This document shows, piece after piece, positions 1-7,446 of a stretch of DNA of 26,251 nt (positions within the stretch are counted from its first letter, which is position 1; every line of letters starts with the position of its first letter). The position numbers and the translations under genes were made by a program. The DNA lies in contig JACQUM010000162.1 in the NCBI GenBank assembly GCA_016210295.1, forward strand, positions 1 to 26,251, read 5' to 3'. The DNA is from Chloroflexota bacterium. Its GTDB lineage: Bacteria; Chloroflexota; Dehalococcoidia; UBA6926; JACQUM01. The notes under the pieces are model-generated. The model was given only the letters and a program-made list of their open reading frames with translations, was not told the DNA's origin and made no database searches.

Positions 1-454
1 CTCCTGGCTTGACAAGCCCCACGAGTGCTTTGAACCCCCCGTAGGGGTCTTGCGTGTGGTGCAATACGCCGTTGCAAAAGACGTAGTCGAAGCTCTCAGA
101 GGGGAGATCCAAGGCAAAGATATCTCCCTCAGCAAATTCGACGTTTCGCAAGTTCAGCTTTTCTTTGAGAGCCCTAGCCTGTGCAACAGAGGCTTCGCTA
201 AAATCAATGCCGACCACCTTGCGGTTTTGTATGGACAGAAAAGCGGCGAACTGGCCTGTGCCACAGCCAGCGTCCAGCACCTTCACGTTGGGAGGCATCT
301 CCTTGTTCAGGAGATGGGCGTACGGGCTTGCTCTCGTATAGAGGCTGGAGACCGACTCGTAGTCGTCGAGGGAATAGCCTGGGAAGGGGAAGACGTTGTA
401 GAACTCGCGAACGGAACTGGGGATGGACCTCTGGTTCGATCGTTTCCCCTTCAC
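1..454 (-). CDS. Class I SAM-dependent methyltransferase, C-terminus cut by window edge
   Basis: The reverse strand reads through to the first base of the window, so the C-terminal part lies outside. The visible 151 residues begin at a GTG (452-454) followed by VKGKRSNQRS, then VREFYNVFPFPGY and the SAM-binding motif I VLDAGCGTGQF. Motif II follows as VVGIDFSEASVAQA, then AEGDIFALDLP and the motif IV-like FDYVFCNGVLHHT. This order is typical of Methyltransf_11/25 enzymes that methylate small molecules or glycans. No clear Shine-Dalgarno sequence supports the GTG, and the frame is open further upstream, so the start is a best guess from family alignment. It lies 82 bases downstream of the DUF5989 gene on the same strand. 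The acceptor cannot be named, but a role in glycan modification fits the locus. Confidence 0.8.
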   Translation of the reverse strand, partial: MKGKRSNQRSIPSSVREFYNVFPFPGYSLDDYESVSSLYTRASPYAHLLNKEMPPNVKVLDAGCGTGQFAAFLSIQNRKVVGIDFSEASVAQARALKEKLNLRNVEFAEGDIFALDLPSESFDYVFCNGVLHHTQDPYGGFKALVGLVKPG

Positions 455-536
455 GCTCTCGGTCCCTGGTACTAGGTTACAGTCGTCCGCGGCAGCACCG
501 TTCGGAGCGGCGGATAGGTTTTCTCCGCAGTTATTT

Positions 537-716
537 TCAGAAGATGGCGTAGATGAAGGGCCCAATGCCGCTGCCCTGAGAGGCCACGAGAAAAGAGGCC
601 AGCAAGAGCAAGACGACCACGAGGGGTATCAAGTAGAAGCGCCTTCGCCGCCAGAAAAAGCTTAGGAGCTCAGCGGCAATGGCAAACCGGTAGAAGAAGG
701 AGCCAAGGGCACGCAT
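537..716 (-). CDS. DUF5989-type small membrane protein (59 aa)
   Basis: This 59-residue protein starts at ATG 714-716 and ends with TGA at 537-539. The N-terminal part is amphipathic and contains AAELLSFFWRRRRFY. One strong transmembrane helix follows (about residues 28-45, LIPLVVVLLLLASFLVAS), then the ending QGSGIGPFIYAIF. The layout of an (E)L..F basic patch, a leucine/valine helix, and a C-terminal (A/G)PFIY(T/A)(L/I)F is the signature I recall for DUF5989 proteins. These are often encoded next to carbamoyltransferases of natural-product and glycan clusters. The family has no established function. Topology predicts the basic patch inside the cell. A candidate sigma-70 promoter lies just upstream. 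A carbamoyltransferase is present in the window, but 15 kb away. Confidence 0.8.
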   Translation of the reverse strand: MRALGSFFYRFAIAAELLSFFWRRRRFYLIPLVVVLLLLASFLVASQGSGIGPFIYAIF

Positions 717-766
717 AAGCGAAGCGAACGCCTTTCAGCGGGGAGAGCGCCCAGATTCCGAAGCAC

Positions 767-795
767 ACAGTAACGGCGTCCGCTTCGCTTGTCAA
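767..795 (-). promoter_or_regulatory. Candidate sigma-70 promoter for the DUF5989 gene
   Basis: On the minus strand a perfect -35 TTGACA (795-790) is followed by a 17-base spacer and TACTGT (772-767), which matches four of six -10 consensus bases. Transcription would begin near 760, about 45 bases before the DUF5989 ATG. It lies in the 148-base gap after the upstream glycosyltransferase, so the DUF5989-methyltransferase pair may be transcribed separately. Based on motif match only. Confidence 0.4.
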
Positions 796-864
796 CCTGC
801 ATTGTGGTCGAACGCAGGCAGGGATCCGAGTCGGTGGGACGAAGCGGGGTCCCGCCAGCACCTG

Positions 865-2598
865 CTAAGGATGAGCGAGACGGTAGACGAGGATCTGCGG
901 CCCGCCGTAGTCCGCGAACCGCGCCGCTTCCATGTGCCCCCGCTCTAACTGCTCATAGAAAGCTGCCGCTCCAGGAAACCTTCCCCTCTGTAACAGGTAG
1001 GACCTACGACTCCATTCGTCAATGACGACGTAGGAATAGCCGTTTTCGACGTAGTCGCTGAGGGGGAGAACGGCGGGGCTGGAGAGGTAAACGGCATGGT
1101 AGCTGGGCTCGCGGGGCGGAATGCGCAGCCGGAGGTCGTAGTAGGCCTCCTTCGTCTCCCGACTCTCCCGCGGCGTGGTCTTGTACGCCTCGCTTTCCCT
1201 GACTTGGGCGTCTTCCAGCATCTCCAGCCGCAATTGTTCACGGAGGGCGTCGCGAGTCTGGGAAAGCTGGGGGCCCGTTTGCGCGATGGCCATCTTGGTT
1301 CCCGGAGGGATGTTGGCCACGATCCACTCTGCCGCGAGGGTCCGGTTGTCTAGTTGCGTGAAGCCCTGGGCCACGTGAAGAGAGGCCAGCGCGGGAGGAA
1401 CCAGGAGCGCGAGGGCGAGGAGCAAGGCGATGGCGCGGCGCCATATGAGCCACGGCAGAAGCTGGTCCGCCAGGAGACCGCCCGTCTCCACGACGAGGCG
1501 GGCCACGAGGATACTCAGGATAGGGAGAATAGGAATCCAGTAGCGAGGCCAGTTGAGCGCGGAAGCACCGAGGACAAGGAAGAAGGCCCCGAAGACGCCG
1601 AGGAGAAGGATGTCTTGCGGGCTTCGTCGGAGGAGGGCGTACCCTGTCGCAAGCAGCGCTGCGATGGTGAAGAGCCACGTCATGGCGGCAGGCAAGATAG
1701 AGCGAAGTACATCCACGTAAGGCGTCCATGCCACCGTGCCCAGCCACCCCGCTCGCGCCTGCTCCGCCTGGCCTACGACGAAGGCCCAGAAGGTGGAAAG
1801 GTCGAGCAAGGCAAAGGGGGTGCCCAGTAGAAACCCGGCCGGGGCCAGCGCGAGTCCCACCACGAAAGGCGCCCACGGGCGCGGTGCCGGACGCAGAGTG
1901 TGGGCCAGCAGAAGGGCTACCACGAAGAGTCCTCCAGGATATTTGGCGGACCCGGCGAGCCCTGCCAGGAGCCCCGTGAGAAGGTACCAGCGAAGGGAGC
2001 CCGTCTTGAGAAGGAGCGCGGCTGTGAGGAGGGTGGACGCAGTGAGGAACCCCATGGGAATGTCGGTGGTGCCATAGTGGGACTCTTCCACTGGAATGGG
2101 GAGGACGGCAAGGAAGGCCGCGCTCACCAGGCCAACACGGGGGCTGAAAAGTTCTTTCCCGAGGAGGTAGGCCAGGAGGACTGTCGCCGTTCCCAGGAGG
2201 GCAGCGGTGATTCGAGCGATGAGATAGAGGGCGGTGGGATCGGTGAAGTAGAGGACAGCCAGGTCCCAGGGCACGGAGAAGGCACCCGCCAGCAAGCCGC
2301 TCAGATAGAAGAGACCGTATTCGACAAAGAGAACATACATAGAGAGAGATGGGTAGAGGAACCAATGGGGATTGAGGTCTCCCAGGCCGAACTTGAGTGC
2401 GTGTTGGACGACGAAAATCTCGTCGGATTGGTAGAGGGAGGGAAGGCCGAAGTTGGCTCCATAGACGCGCAGTGCGAAAGCGAAGGCGAGGACACCGAGA
2501 AGCGGCGCAAGGGTCCGCAGGCGGAGGAACCTTCGCCCATCTACCTTGGAAAGGTCGCTGCATGGGGAGAGAGCGGGAATCGCGTCAGAACCGGCCAT
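865..2598 (-). CDS. GT-C membrane glycosyltransferase (PMT/ArnT-like, GT39 type)
   Basis: This is a 577-residue polytopic membrane protein. A short soluble N-terminus is followed by a first helix (about 28-48), then an extracytoplasmic loop with the acidic pair SDE (D59-E60). That is where GT-C enzymes carry their catalytic Asp/Glu. Further landmarks are HWFLYPSLSMYVLF, an ARITAALLGTATVLLAYLLGKELF helix region, and the conserved HYGTTDIPMGF. About ten helices precede a soluble C-terminal domain of roughly 170 residues. Such enzymes transfer sugars from polyprenyl-phosphate donors on the outer membrane face. It starts 21 bases after the stop of the epimerase gene, so the two probably form an operon. 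No strong ribosome-binding site precedes the chosen ATG, so the true start could be internal. Donor and acceptor are unknown. Confidence 0.82.
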   Translation of the reverse strand: MAGSDAIPALSPCSDLSKVDGRRFLRLRTLAPLLGVLAFAFALRVYGANFGLPSLYQSDEIFVVQHALKFGLGDLNPHWFLYPSLSMYVLFVEYGLFYLSGLLAGAFSVPWDLAVLYFTDPTALYLIARITAALLGTATVLLAYLLGKELFSPRVGLVSAAFLAVLPIPVEESHYGTTDIPMGFLTASTLLTAALLLKTGSLRWYLLTGLLAGLAGSAKYPGGLFVVALLLAHTLRPAPRPWAPFVVGLALAPAGFLLGTPFALLDLSTFWAFVVGQAEQARAGWLGTVAWTPYVDVLRSILPAAMTWLFTIAALLATGYALLRRSPQDILLLGVFGAFFLVLGASALNWPRYWIPILPILSILVARLVVETGGLLADQLLPWLIWRRAIALLLALALLVPPALASLHVAQGFTQLDNRTLAAEWIVANIPPGTKMAIAQTGPQLSQTRDALREQLRLEMLEDAQVRESEAYKTTPRESRETKEAYYDLRLRIPPREPSYHAVYLSSPAVLPLSDYVENGYSYVVIDEWSRRSYLLQRGRFPGAAAFYEQLERGHMEAARFADYGGPQILVYRLAHP

Positions 2599-2619
2599 CG
2601 GGAGTGCTGGAGGAGAAGA

Positions 2620-3615
2620 TTACCTTGCGGCCGATTGTGACGGGCTCAGAGAACGGGTGGCGTACCATTTGTAAGTCTCCCGAAGCCCAATGGCCAGGGA
2701 AACGCTCGGCGTATAGCCGGTGAGCTGCTGGAGCCGATGGGTGTCAGGACAGCGACGGTCGACCGAGCCGGCAGGGGCCTTCCCTTCCCGGATGGCTGGA
2801 TGGAAATTGGCGATGTCGAAGAGCCGGAGCGCCAGATCCTTAATAGTGACCTCTTCGAGGCTGTTCCCCACGTTGAAGGTCCCCCCCGCCGCCTCCCTGG
2901 TCTCCGCGACAAGCTGCGTTGCGCGAACGGCGTCTGTAACGTAGCAGAAGGCGCGGGTGTTCTTGGCGCCGTTGATGATGAAGGGGTCTTCCCGTTGGCG
3001 GAGGCGGAAGCAGAACTCGGGTATCACGTGCTCGGTGCCCATGCGCGGGCCGTAGACGTTGTGGTACCGCACGATGCTGATGGGCAGGCTGTGGACTCGC
3101 GCGTAGCTGTGCAGGAGGACCTCGCCGGCGATCTTGCTGGCGGCATAGGAGGCCCGGGGGTGAGCGGGGTCTTCTATGACGAGGGGCACGTCCTCGGGGG
3201 TAGGGATGGGGACACCATAGGCACGGGTTGTGCCCGCGTATCCCTCCGAGGAAGAGGAGAAGAGAAGGCGGCCGCATCCTCGCTCGACGAGCCAGTCCAG
3301 CAGGTGAATCTGGGCAAGAAGGTTAACGCGCATGACCCGGTCGGGAACGTCGTAGAAGAACCGAGTGCCGTTGACAGCGGCCAGGTGATAGACGACGTCG
3401 TAGGTGCCGGACTGGGCGCGCACCTGAGCGGCGTCGGCCATGTCCAGGACGACCAGGCTCGTGTTGGGCCGGGCGAGCAGGGTCTTCAGCTCGGAGTCCC
3501 GATCGCCTCGGGATAGATTGTCCCACAGGGTCACCGTCTGGCCCTGCTCCACGAGGCTGCGGGCGAGATGGAGGCCAATGAACCCTGCCCCACCGGTGAT
3601 GAGGACTTTTGCCAC
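2620..3615 (-). CDS. NAD-dependent nucleotide-sugar epimerase/dehydratase (extended SDR)
   Basis: This 331-residue protein starts at GTG 3613-3615. A strong AGGAGG five bases upstream and the immediate AKVLITGGAGFIG favour this start over the longer open frame to 3693. Residues 7-14 form the Rossmann GGxGxxG motif, and WDNLSRG follows at strand beta-2. The active-site serines lie in FSSSSEGY (about 119-126), and the catalytic pair is Y157-xxx-K161 in SYAASK. The C-terminal half has VRYHNVYGPRMG and RAFCYVTDAV, both typical of sugar-nucleotide epimerases and decarboxylases. Length and motifs match the UDP-glucose 4-epimerase / UDP-glucuronate decarboxylase / dTDP-glucose dehydratase superfamily, but exact substrate cannot be read from sequence. 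It heads an operon with the GT-C gene downstream and is divergent from the glycosyltransferase at 3809. Confidence 0.88.
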   Translation of the reverse strand: MAKVLITGGAGFIGLHLARSLVEQGQTVTLWDNLSRGDRDSELKTLLARPNTSLVVLDMADAAQVRAQSGTYDVVYHLAAVNGTRFFYDVPDRVMRVNLLAQIHLLDWLVERGCGRLLFSSSSEGYAGTTRAYGVPIPTPEDVPLVIEDPAHPRASYAASKIAGEVLLHSYARVHSLPISIVRYHNVYGPRMGTEHVIPEFCFRLRQREDPFIINGAKNTRAFCYVTDAVRATQLVAETREAAGGTFNVGNSLEEVTIKDLALRLFDIANFHPAIREGKAPAGSVDRRCPDTHRLQQLTGYTPSVSLAIGLRETYKWYATRSLSPSQSAAR

Positions 3616-3741
3616 GGTCCTCCTCTCAGGTCCCTTCCCCCCTATCCGAAAAACGGGCGCCTTGCGTTCTTCTAGCTTAGCAGGAAGCTTCACGGCTGGT
3701 AAACTAGGGGATGGGAACGGGGTCGCTCAGTGGGTCCTTCG

Positions 3742-3770
3742 TTGACAGAGTCTATTCCTTCCAGTAGTCT
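3742..3770 (+). promoter_or_regulatory. Candidate promoter for the GT-C gene at 3809
   Basis: TTGACA (3742-3747), a 17-base spacer, then TAGTCT (3765-3770). The -35 box is perfect and the -10 box matches three of six bases. Transcription from about 3777 would leave a 30-base leader before ATG 3809 and would exclude the possible TTG start at 3773. It lies in the divergent gap 3616-3808. Motif match only. Confidence 0.35.
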
Positions 3771-3808
3771 TCTTGCTACGCTTCGGAAGTCCCTCACCCT
3801 ACGACTCT

Positions 3809-5386
3809 ATGTTGTGTCGCTTCTTCGGCCACCGCGCCGCCCTCCGTGTTGGTGCGCTTCTCCTCCTCATCGTCACTCTGTCCTTTCTGCCCTACCTTCC
3901 AGCCTTTGGGGGCTATCTTTCCGGCGACGATTTCCCTTTGATCGACGACAACGCCGTCGAGGGCTGGAATAGCCTGGGGACGCTCTTCACCGACGCCCGT
4001 ATGTCGGGCCGGGAAAACTCCTACTATCGGCCCGTCTTGCGGCTCTCGTTTGCCGTGAACTACCTCGTTGGTGCTTTGGACCCCTTCTCTTATCATTTCG
4101 TGAACGTGGTGCTCCATGCGATCGCCGGCGTCCTTGTTTTTCTGCTGGCCCGAAGGCTGACCAGCGGCCTAGGAGCCGCTTTCTTGGCAGCCATCGTCTT
4201 CGCCGTCCACCACGCCAACAGCTCCGTCGTTTACGTTGCGAACCAGAGGGGAGACATCTTGGTCACCATCTTCGTGGTAACGGGATTTCTCCTTTACTTG
4301 AAACACTGGGAGAACCGAGGGCGAAAGCAGGGGAGTCTTTTGCTCGCTGGCGTCCTGGCCTCCTATTTCCTCGCGCTCCTCTCGAAAGAGACCGCGCTGG
4401 TGTTCCCTGCGCTCATCGCCGCCTACGTGTTCATAAGAGGAGAAGGACGCGAGTGGCGGGACTTGCTGCGTATCTTGGGGTTCCTCGCCGTCCCCACCGG
4501 CGTCTACTTCACCCTCGTTGCGTGGACCAACGGCTACACTCCCGCGACTCTCTTGAAGACCGCCGACAGCACCGGAGGCTTCATTCCCCTCTCTTTGGGA
4601 CTCGTTGCTGCGCGAAACCTTCTCGTCTACGTGGTCAATCCCCTCCTCCCCATAGATTCCTACTGGTTAGGTCGCCTTTTCTCATCGTTCAGCATCTTCG
4701 GGATGGAGGTGCGTTATCCCTTTCTTCCCCTGGGACCAGGTGTTCTGGCTCTCTTCGTCGCCATGGCGATCGGCGGTCTTTTTCTTCTCCGGCGACTGTC
4801 CCGAGAGGCCCTCTTTCTTCTCGCGTGGACTCTTCTCTGTCTCGTCCCGGCCCTGCCCATGCCGGACATCGCGGAGCGCCGCCTCTACTTGCCTCTGGTA
4901 GGGTTCTCTATCTTCCTTGCCCTCGTCGCCCGCTCTCTCATGCCCTTCTTCAGGGTTAGGCTTGGGACGGCGGTCCCCTTGTTTGTCGCCGTCGCTCTCC
5001 TCTTGACCGCTTCTTCCGTCTCCACCCTGGCGAAGAGCTTCGTCCATCGGGAAGCGGAAAGGCTGGTCCAAGAAACTCTTACAGCGGTCAAGGCTCAGTA
5101 CGCTCGGCTCCCCGATCATGCCCGAGTGTACGCAGCGAACGCAGAAGGCGTGCGTACGGGGTTTCCCGAGCCGGGCTTCGGCGGCCTCGCGGGGCCGAGC
5201 GCCTCCTTTGGCGCAGCCCTCCGCCGCCTCTACAACGACACCTCGGTGGACGGGAGAGTCGTCGGATACGAGGAGTTGCAACGCCTACGGGTTGACCCAG
5301 GATCCGGCGGTGTGGAATACCTTTTCCTCCTCTACACGGAGCGGGGCGAGCTCGTGGAGCTTCCGAGGCTGACCGAGAGCCCCTGA
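3809..5386 (+). CDS. GT-C membrane glycosyltransferase (TMTC/PMT-like)
   Basis: This is a 525-residue polytopic protein. After a first helix (about 13-33) the first outer loop reads LSGDDFPLIDDN, with acidic pairs at D40-D41 and D46-D47. SYYRPVLRLSFAVNY, SYHFVNVVLHA and NQRGDILVTIF follow. This order resembles the membrane half of TMTC/TPR-containing O-mannosyltransferase-like proteins. Here the C-terminus is a short soluble tail of about 110 residues with no TPR repeats. The role inferred is sugar transfer from a polyprenyl-phosphate donor at the outer face. The frame is open back to a TTG at 3773. I prefer ATG 3809 because the candidate promoter would start transcripts near 3777. It stands alone between a divergent operon and a convergent GT4 gene. 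Confidence 0.8.
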   Translation: MLCRFFGHRAALRVGALLLLIVTLSFLPYLPAFGGYLSGDDFPLIDDNAVEGWNSLGTLFTDARMSGRENSYYRPVLRLSFAVNYLVGALDPFSYHFVNVVLHAIAGVLVFLLARRLTSGLGAAFLAAIVFAVHHANSSVVYVANQRGDILVTIFVVTGFLLYLKHWENRGRKQGSLLLAGVLASYFLALLSKETALVFPALIAAYVFIRGEGREWRDLLRILGFLAVPTGVYFTLVAWTNGYTPATLLKTADSTGGFIPLSLGLVAARNLLVYVVNPLLPIDSYWLGRLFSSFSIFGMEVRYPFLPLGPGVLALFVAMAIGGLFLLRRLSREALFLLAWTLLCLVPALPMPDIAERRLYLPLVGFSIFLALVARSLMPFFRVRLGTAVPLFVAVALLLTASSVSTLAKSFVHREAERLVQETLTAVKAQYARLPDHARVYAANAEGVRTGFPEPGFGGLAGPSASFGAALRRLYNDTSVDGRVVGYEELQRLRVDPGSGGVEYLFLLYTERGELVELPRLTESP

Positions 5387-5504
5387 AGAATTGGACACTT
5401 CGAGGCCGACGCTACAGGGCGGCCGGGGCAGAGCCATTGCCAGCGCCACCTCCAAGGCATCAGTCCTGCCGCGCCGGTAATCTCCCTCTCCACTGGAGTC
5501 ACTA

Positions 5505-6617
5505 TCAGAGGCAGATACCCAGGACCCTCTTGAACGGGCTCGTCGCCCGCCGCCACCAGCTCCCGCGCCCCCGGCGCCGCTCCTCCGCGCAGGCATGCTT
5601 GAGGCTCCGGGCGATGGCATCCAGCTCCCCTGGTTTGGGACGCTCCTTCTCCTTCTGCTCTCCCAAGGGCTCGTACAGCCGGGGGACCCACGACTTCGCA
5701 GGCGCCAGGCCCAGGAGGGCCTCCCAGCCGTCCACCGTCCTCTCCCACCGGTACTCCTGCGCGATCCGCGCTCCGTTCTCTGCGAGCCGTTTTCGCAACC
5801 CCCCGTCGTTCAGAAGGCGCACGAGAGCGCGGGCCATGCCCTCCACATCGTGGACGGGGACCTTCAAGCAACTCTCCTCGTGAAAAGCGAAGTCGTCTAT
5901 CCCCTTGCTCTCTGTGGTCACCACGGCGCAGCCGGAGGCCATCGCCTCCAGGAGCGGGATGCCCGTCCCCTCGTACCAGGACCCAGAGATGTAAATAGCC
6001 GCCTCGGCGTACTCGCGAGCGATCTGCTCCGGCGTCAGGCCCGCCACCGGACGGAAATCGATGGGTCGGCCCCAGAGCGCTTCCGCCCGCCGCACGGCCT
6101 GGGCCACCTCGGCGAAGCCCTTCCACTCCCCGCCTCGCGAGATGGTCATAACCCTGTTTGGGACCTTCTCGCCCTGAGGAACGAAGTGAAAGAGATGGTG
6201 GTCGATGCCGATGGGGATGCGGTACGCCTGCACGCCGTATGCCTCGTAGGTATGGCGTTGGACGAAGGTCGTCTCGGCGACGAACATGTCCAGAGGCAGC
6301 TTGAAGATGTCCTCCAGGTAGTGGACGAAGTGCATGACGTAGTAGCACTTCCTCCCCGGGACGCTGAGCACATAGTCGATGTCGTAGTCCCACGTGAACA
6401 CAACGGTATCCGTCTCCCGAACCCGATGGAGCCAGTCCTCCTTGCGCCCTATCGGAGCTCGGAGGTCAATCCAGCCCGGCAGCCGCCCACCCTCGGTCAA
6501 CACTCGCACGGAATGCCCCCGCTCTGCGAGATAGCTCGCGATGCGGAAGACCGTCTTGTTGCCTCCACTGATGTCAGCGTGGGGCTGGACGAAGAAGATG
6601 GTGGGCGCGCGCTCCAC
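5505..6617 (-). CDS. GT4-family glycosyltransferase (GT-B fold)
   Basis: This 370-residue cytosolic protein starts at GTG 6615-6617, six bases after the upstream stop. The N-terminal domain has FFVQPHADISGGNKTVF, an acceptor-side glycine loop typical of GT4. The C-terminal donor domain has the RGGEWKG loop (K166) and the E-x7-E motif (E216...E224) within YEGTGIPLLEAMASG, then VVTTESKGIDDF. Enzymes of this type are retaining transferases that add a sugar from a nucleotide donor to a lipid-linked glycan on the inner membrane face. It is the last gene of the six-gene minus-strand polysaccharide operon. The final 60 residues are basic and low in similarity to the core (RRRGRGSWWRR), possibly for membrane contact. 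Donor sugar unknown. Confidence 0.88.
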   Translation of the reverse strand: MERAPTIFFVQPHADISGGNKTVFRIASYLAERGHSVRVLTEGGRLPGWIDLRAPIGRKEDWLHRVRETDTVVFTWDYDIDYVLSVPGRKCYYVMHFVHYLEDIFKLPLDMFVAETTFVQRHTYEAYGVQAYRIPIGIDHHLFHFVPQGEKVPNRVMTISRGGEWKGFAEVAQAVRRAEALWGRPIDFRPVAGLTPEQIAREYAEAAIYISGSWYEGTGIPLLEAMASGCAVVTTESKGIDDFAFHEESCLKVPVHDVEGMARALVRLLNDGGLRKRLAENGARIAQEYRWERTVDGWEALLGLAPAKSWVPRLYEPLGEQKEKERPKPGELDAIARSLKHACAEERRRGRGSWWRRATSPFKRVLGICL

Positions 6618-6623
6618 GGGTTT

Positions 6624-7445
6624 CTATTTCACGGCGCGAGCCACGCACATCACCATGTGGCTCGCGATCCAGGGGGACAGCCAGAAGAGGGCGTTGGCAA
6701 CCTTTCTCCCCAGCCAGCTTAGGTTGCCGTCGGTGCCCTCCCCGCTTCCACGAGCGCGGAACAAGGGGAAATCGATCCAGACTCCGAACAGGGGATGAAC
6801 GGCGAAGGACTCGACCACCTCAAAGCCGCTTCGTCGTAAGAAATTCTCCAATTGGAGACGAGAGTAGTTGTACTCGAAGAAGTGCCCTCTTCCCGGACCC
6901 GGCCCGCTAGCGCCGCCCGCTTCTCTCCTCAGCGCTCTCCTCACCATCTGAAAGGGCCACTTGATGCGCCGGACCCAGTTGATCATTGGAACGGAGACGA
7001 ACGCAATGCCTCCCGGTCGGAGGACCCGATGGGCCTCTCGCAGCGCCGCCTCAGGCCCCTCCTCGAAGTGCTCGATGACCCCAATGGAGATGTACGAGCT
7101 GATGCTACTTGCCGCGAAGGGCAAGCAGGCGACGTCCGCCAGGGCGAAGGGAACGCCGGGCCAGCCACCTACAGCCGTCCGAAGGGCGACCTCGCTAAAG
7201 TCCACACCCACCACGTCCCTGGCCTGCTCCCTGAGGTAGACCACCCAGCGCCCAAGCCCACAGCGCGCCTCCAAGACCTTGCCTGACCGAGGCATGTATC
7301 GCTCGAACACAGGCAAGAGAACGTCCCTTCGTGTCCGCTCCACAAGCGCATCGAGATCGGTCGCCGACCAAACTGCGTCCCACTCTTCGTGGACGTGGAG
7401 TCCGGCATCCACCCGGTACTGGCCGCGAAGGCCCCCCGGCCTCAT
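6624..7445 (-). CDS. Class I SAM-dependent methyltransferase with altered motif I
   Basis: This 273-residue protein starts at ATG 7443-7445, one base after the stop of the flippase gene. The longer open frame to 7568 would overlap that gene and is rejected. Motif I reads VLEARCGLGRW (about 58-67), where the usual first glycine is Arg (R61). Motif II is VVGVDFSEVAL, and later motifs are FALADVACLPF and IGVIEHFEEGPEAALREAHRVLRPGG. The latter is the classic Methyltransf_11 post-motif block. The C-terminal region, FFEYNYSRLQLENFLRRSGF, is also typical. It probably methylates a sugar or lipid-linked intermediate of this polysaccharide. It is translationally close to its neighbours on both sides, so it belongs to the operon. 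The Arg substitution leaves activity open. Confidence 0.85.
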   Translation of the reverse strand: MRPGGLRGQYRVDAGLHVHEEWDAVWSATDLDALVERTRRDVLLPVFERYMPRSGKVLEARCGLGRWVVYLREQARDVVGVDFSEVALRTAVGGWPGVPFALADVACLPFAASSISSYISIGVIEHFEEGPEAALREAHRVLRPGGIAFVSVPMINWVRRIKWPFQMVRRALRREAGGASGPGPGRGHFFEYNYSRLQLENFLRRSGFEVVESFAVHPLFGVWIDFPLFRARGSGEGTDGNLSWLGRKVANALFWLSPWIASHMVMCVARAVK

Positions 7446-7446
7446 C

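Noticed and set aside
670..861. 63-codon minus-strand frame overlapping the DUF5989 gene
   Set aside because: Out of frame with the DUF5989 protein and spans its candidate promoter; no conserved features.
1238..2563. Long minus-strand frame of 441 codons inside the GT-C gene
   Set aside because: Arg/Pro/Ser-rich translation with no domain, in an alternate frame of a convincing membrane protein; typical of high-GC shadow frames.
3616..3693. Upstream extension of the epimerase gene to 3693
   Set aside because: A strong AGGAGG precedes GTG 3615, directly before the Rossmann motif, and the extension has no family counterpart.
5332..6393. Minus-strand frame of 353 codons overlapping the GT4 gene
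   Set aside because: Same strand, wrong frame; the GT4 frame has the donor-binding motifs and tight spacing with its neighbours.
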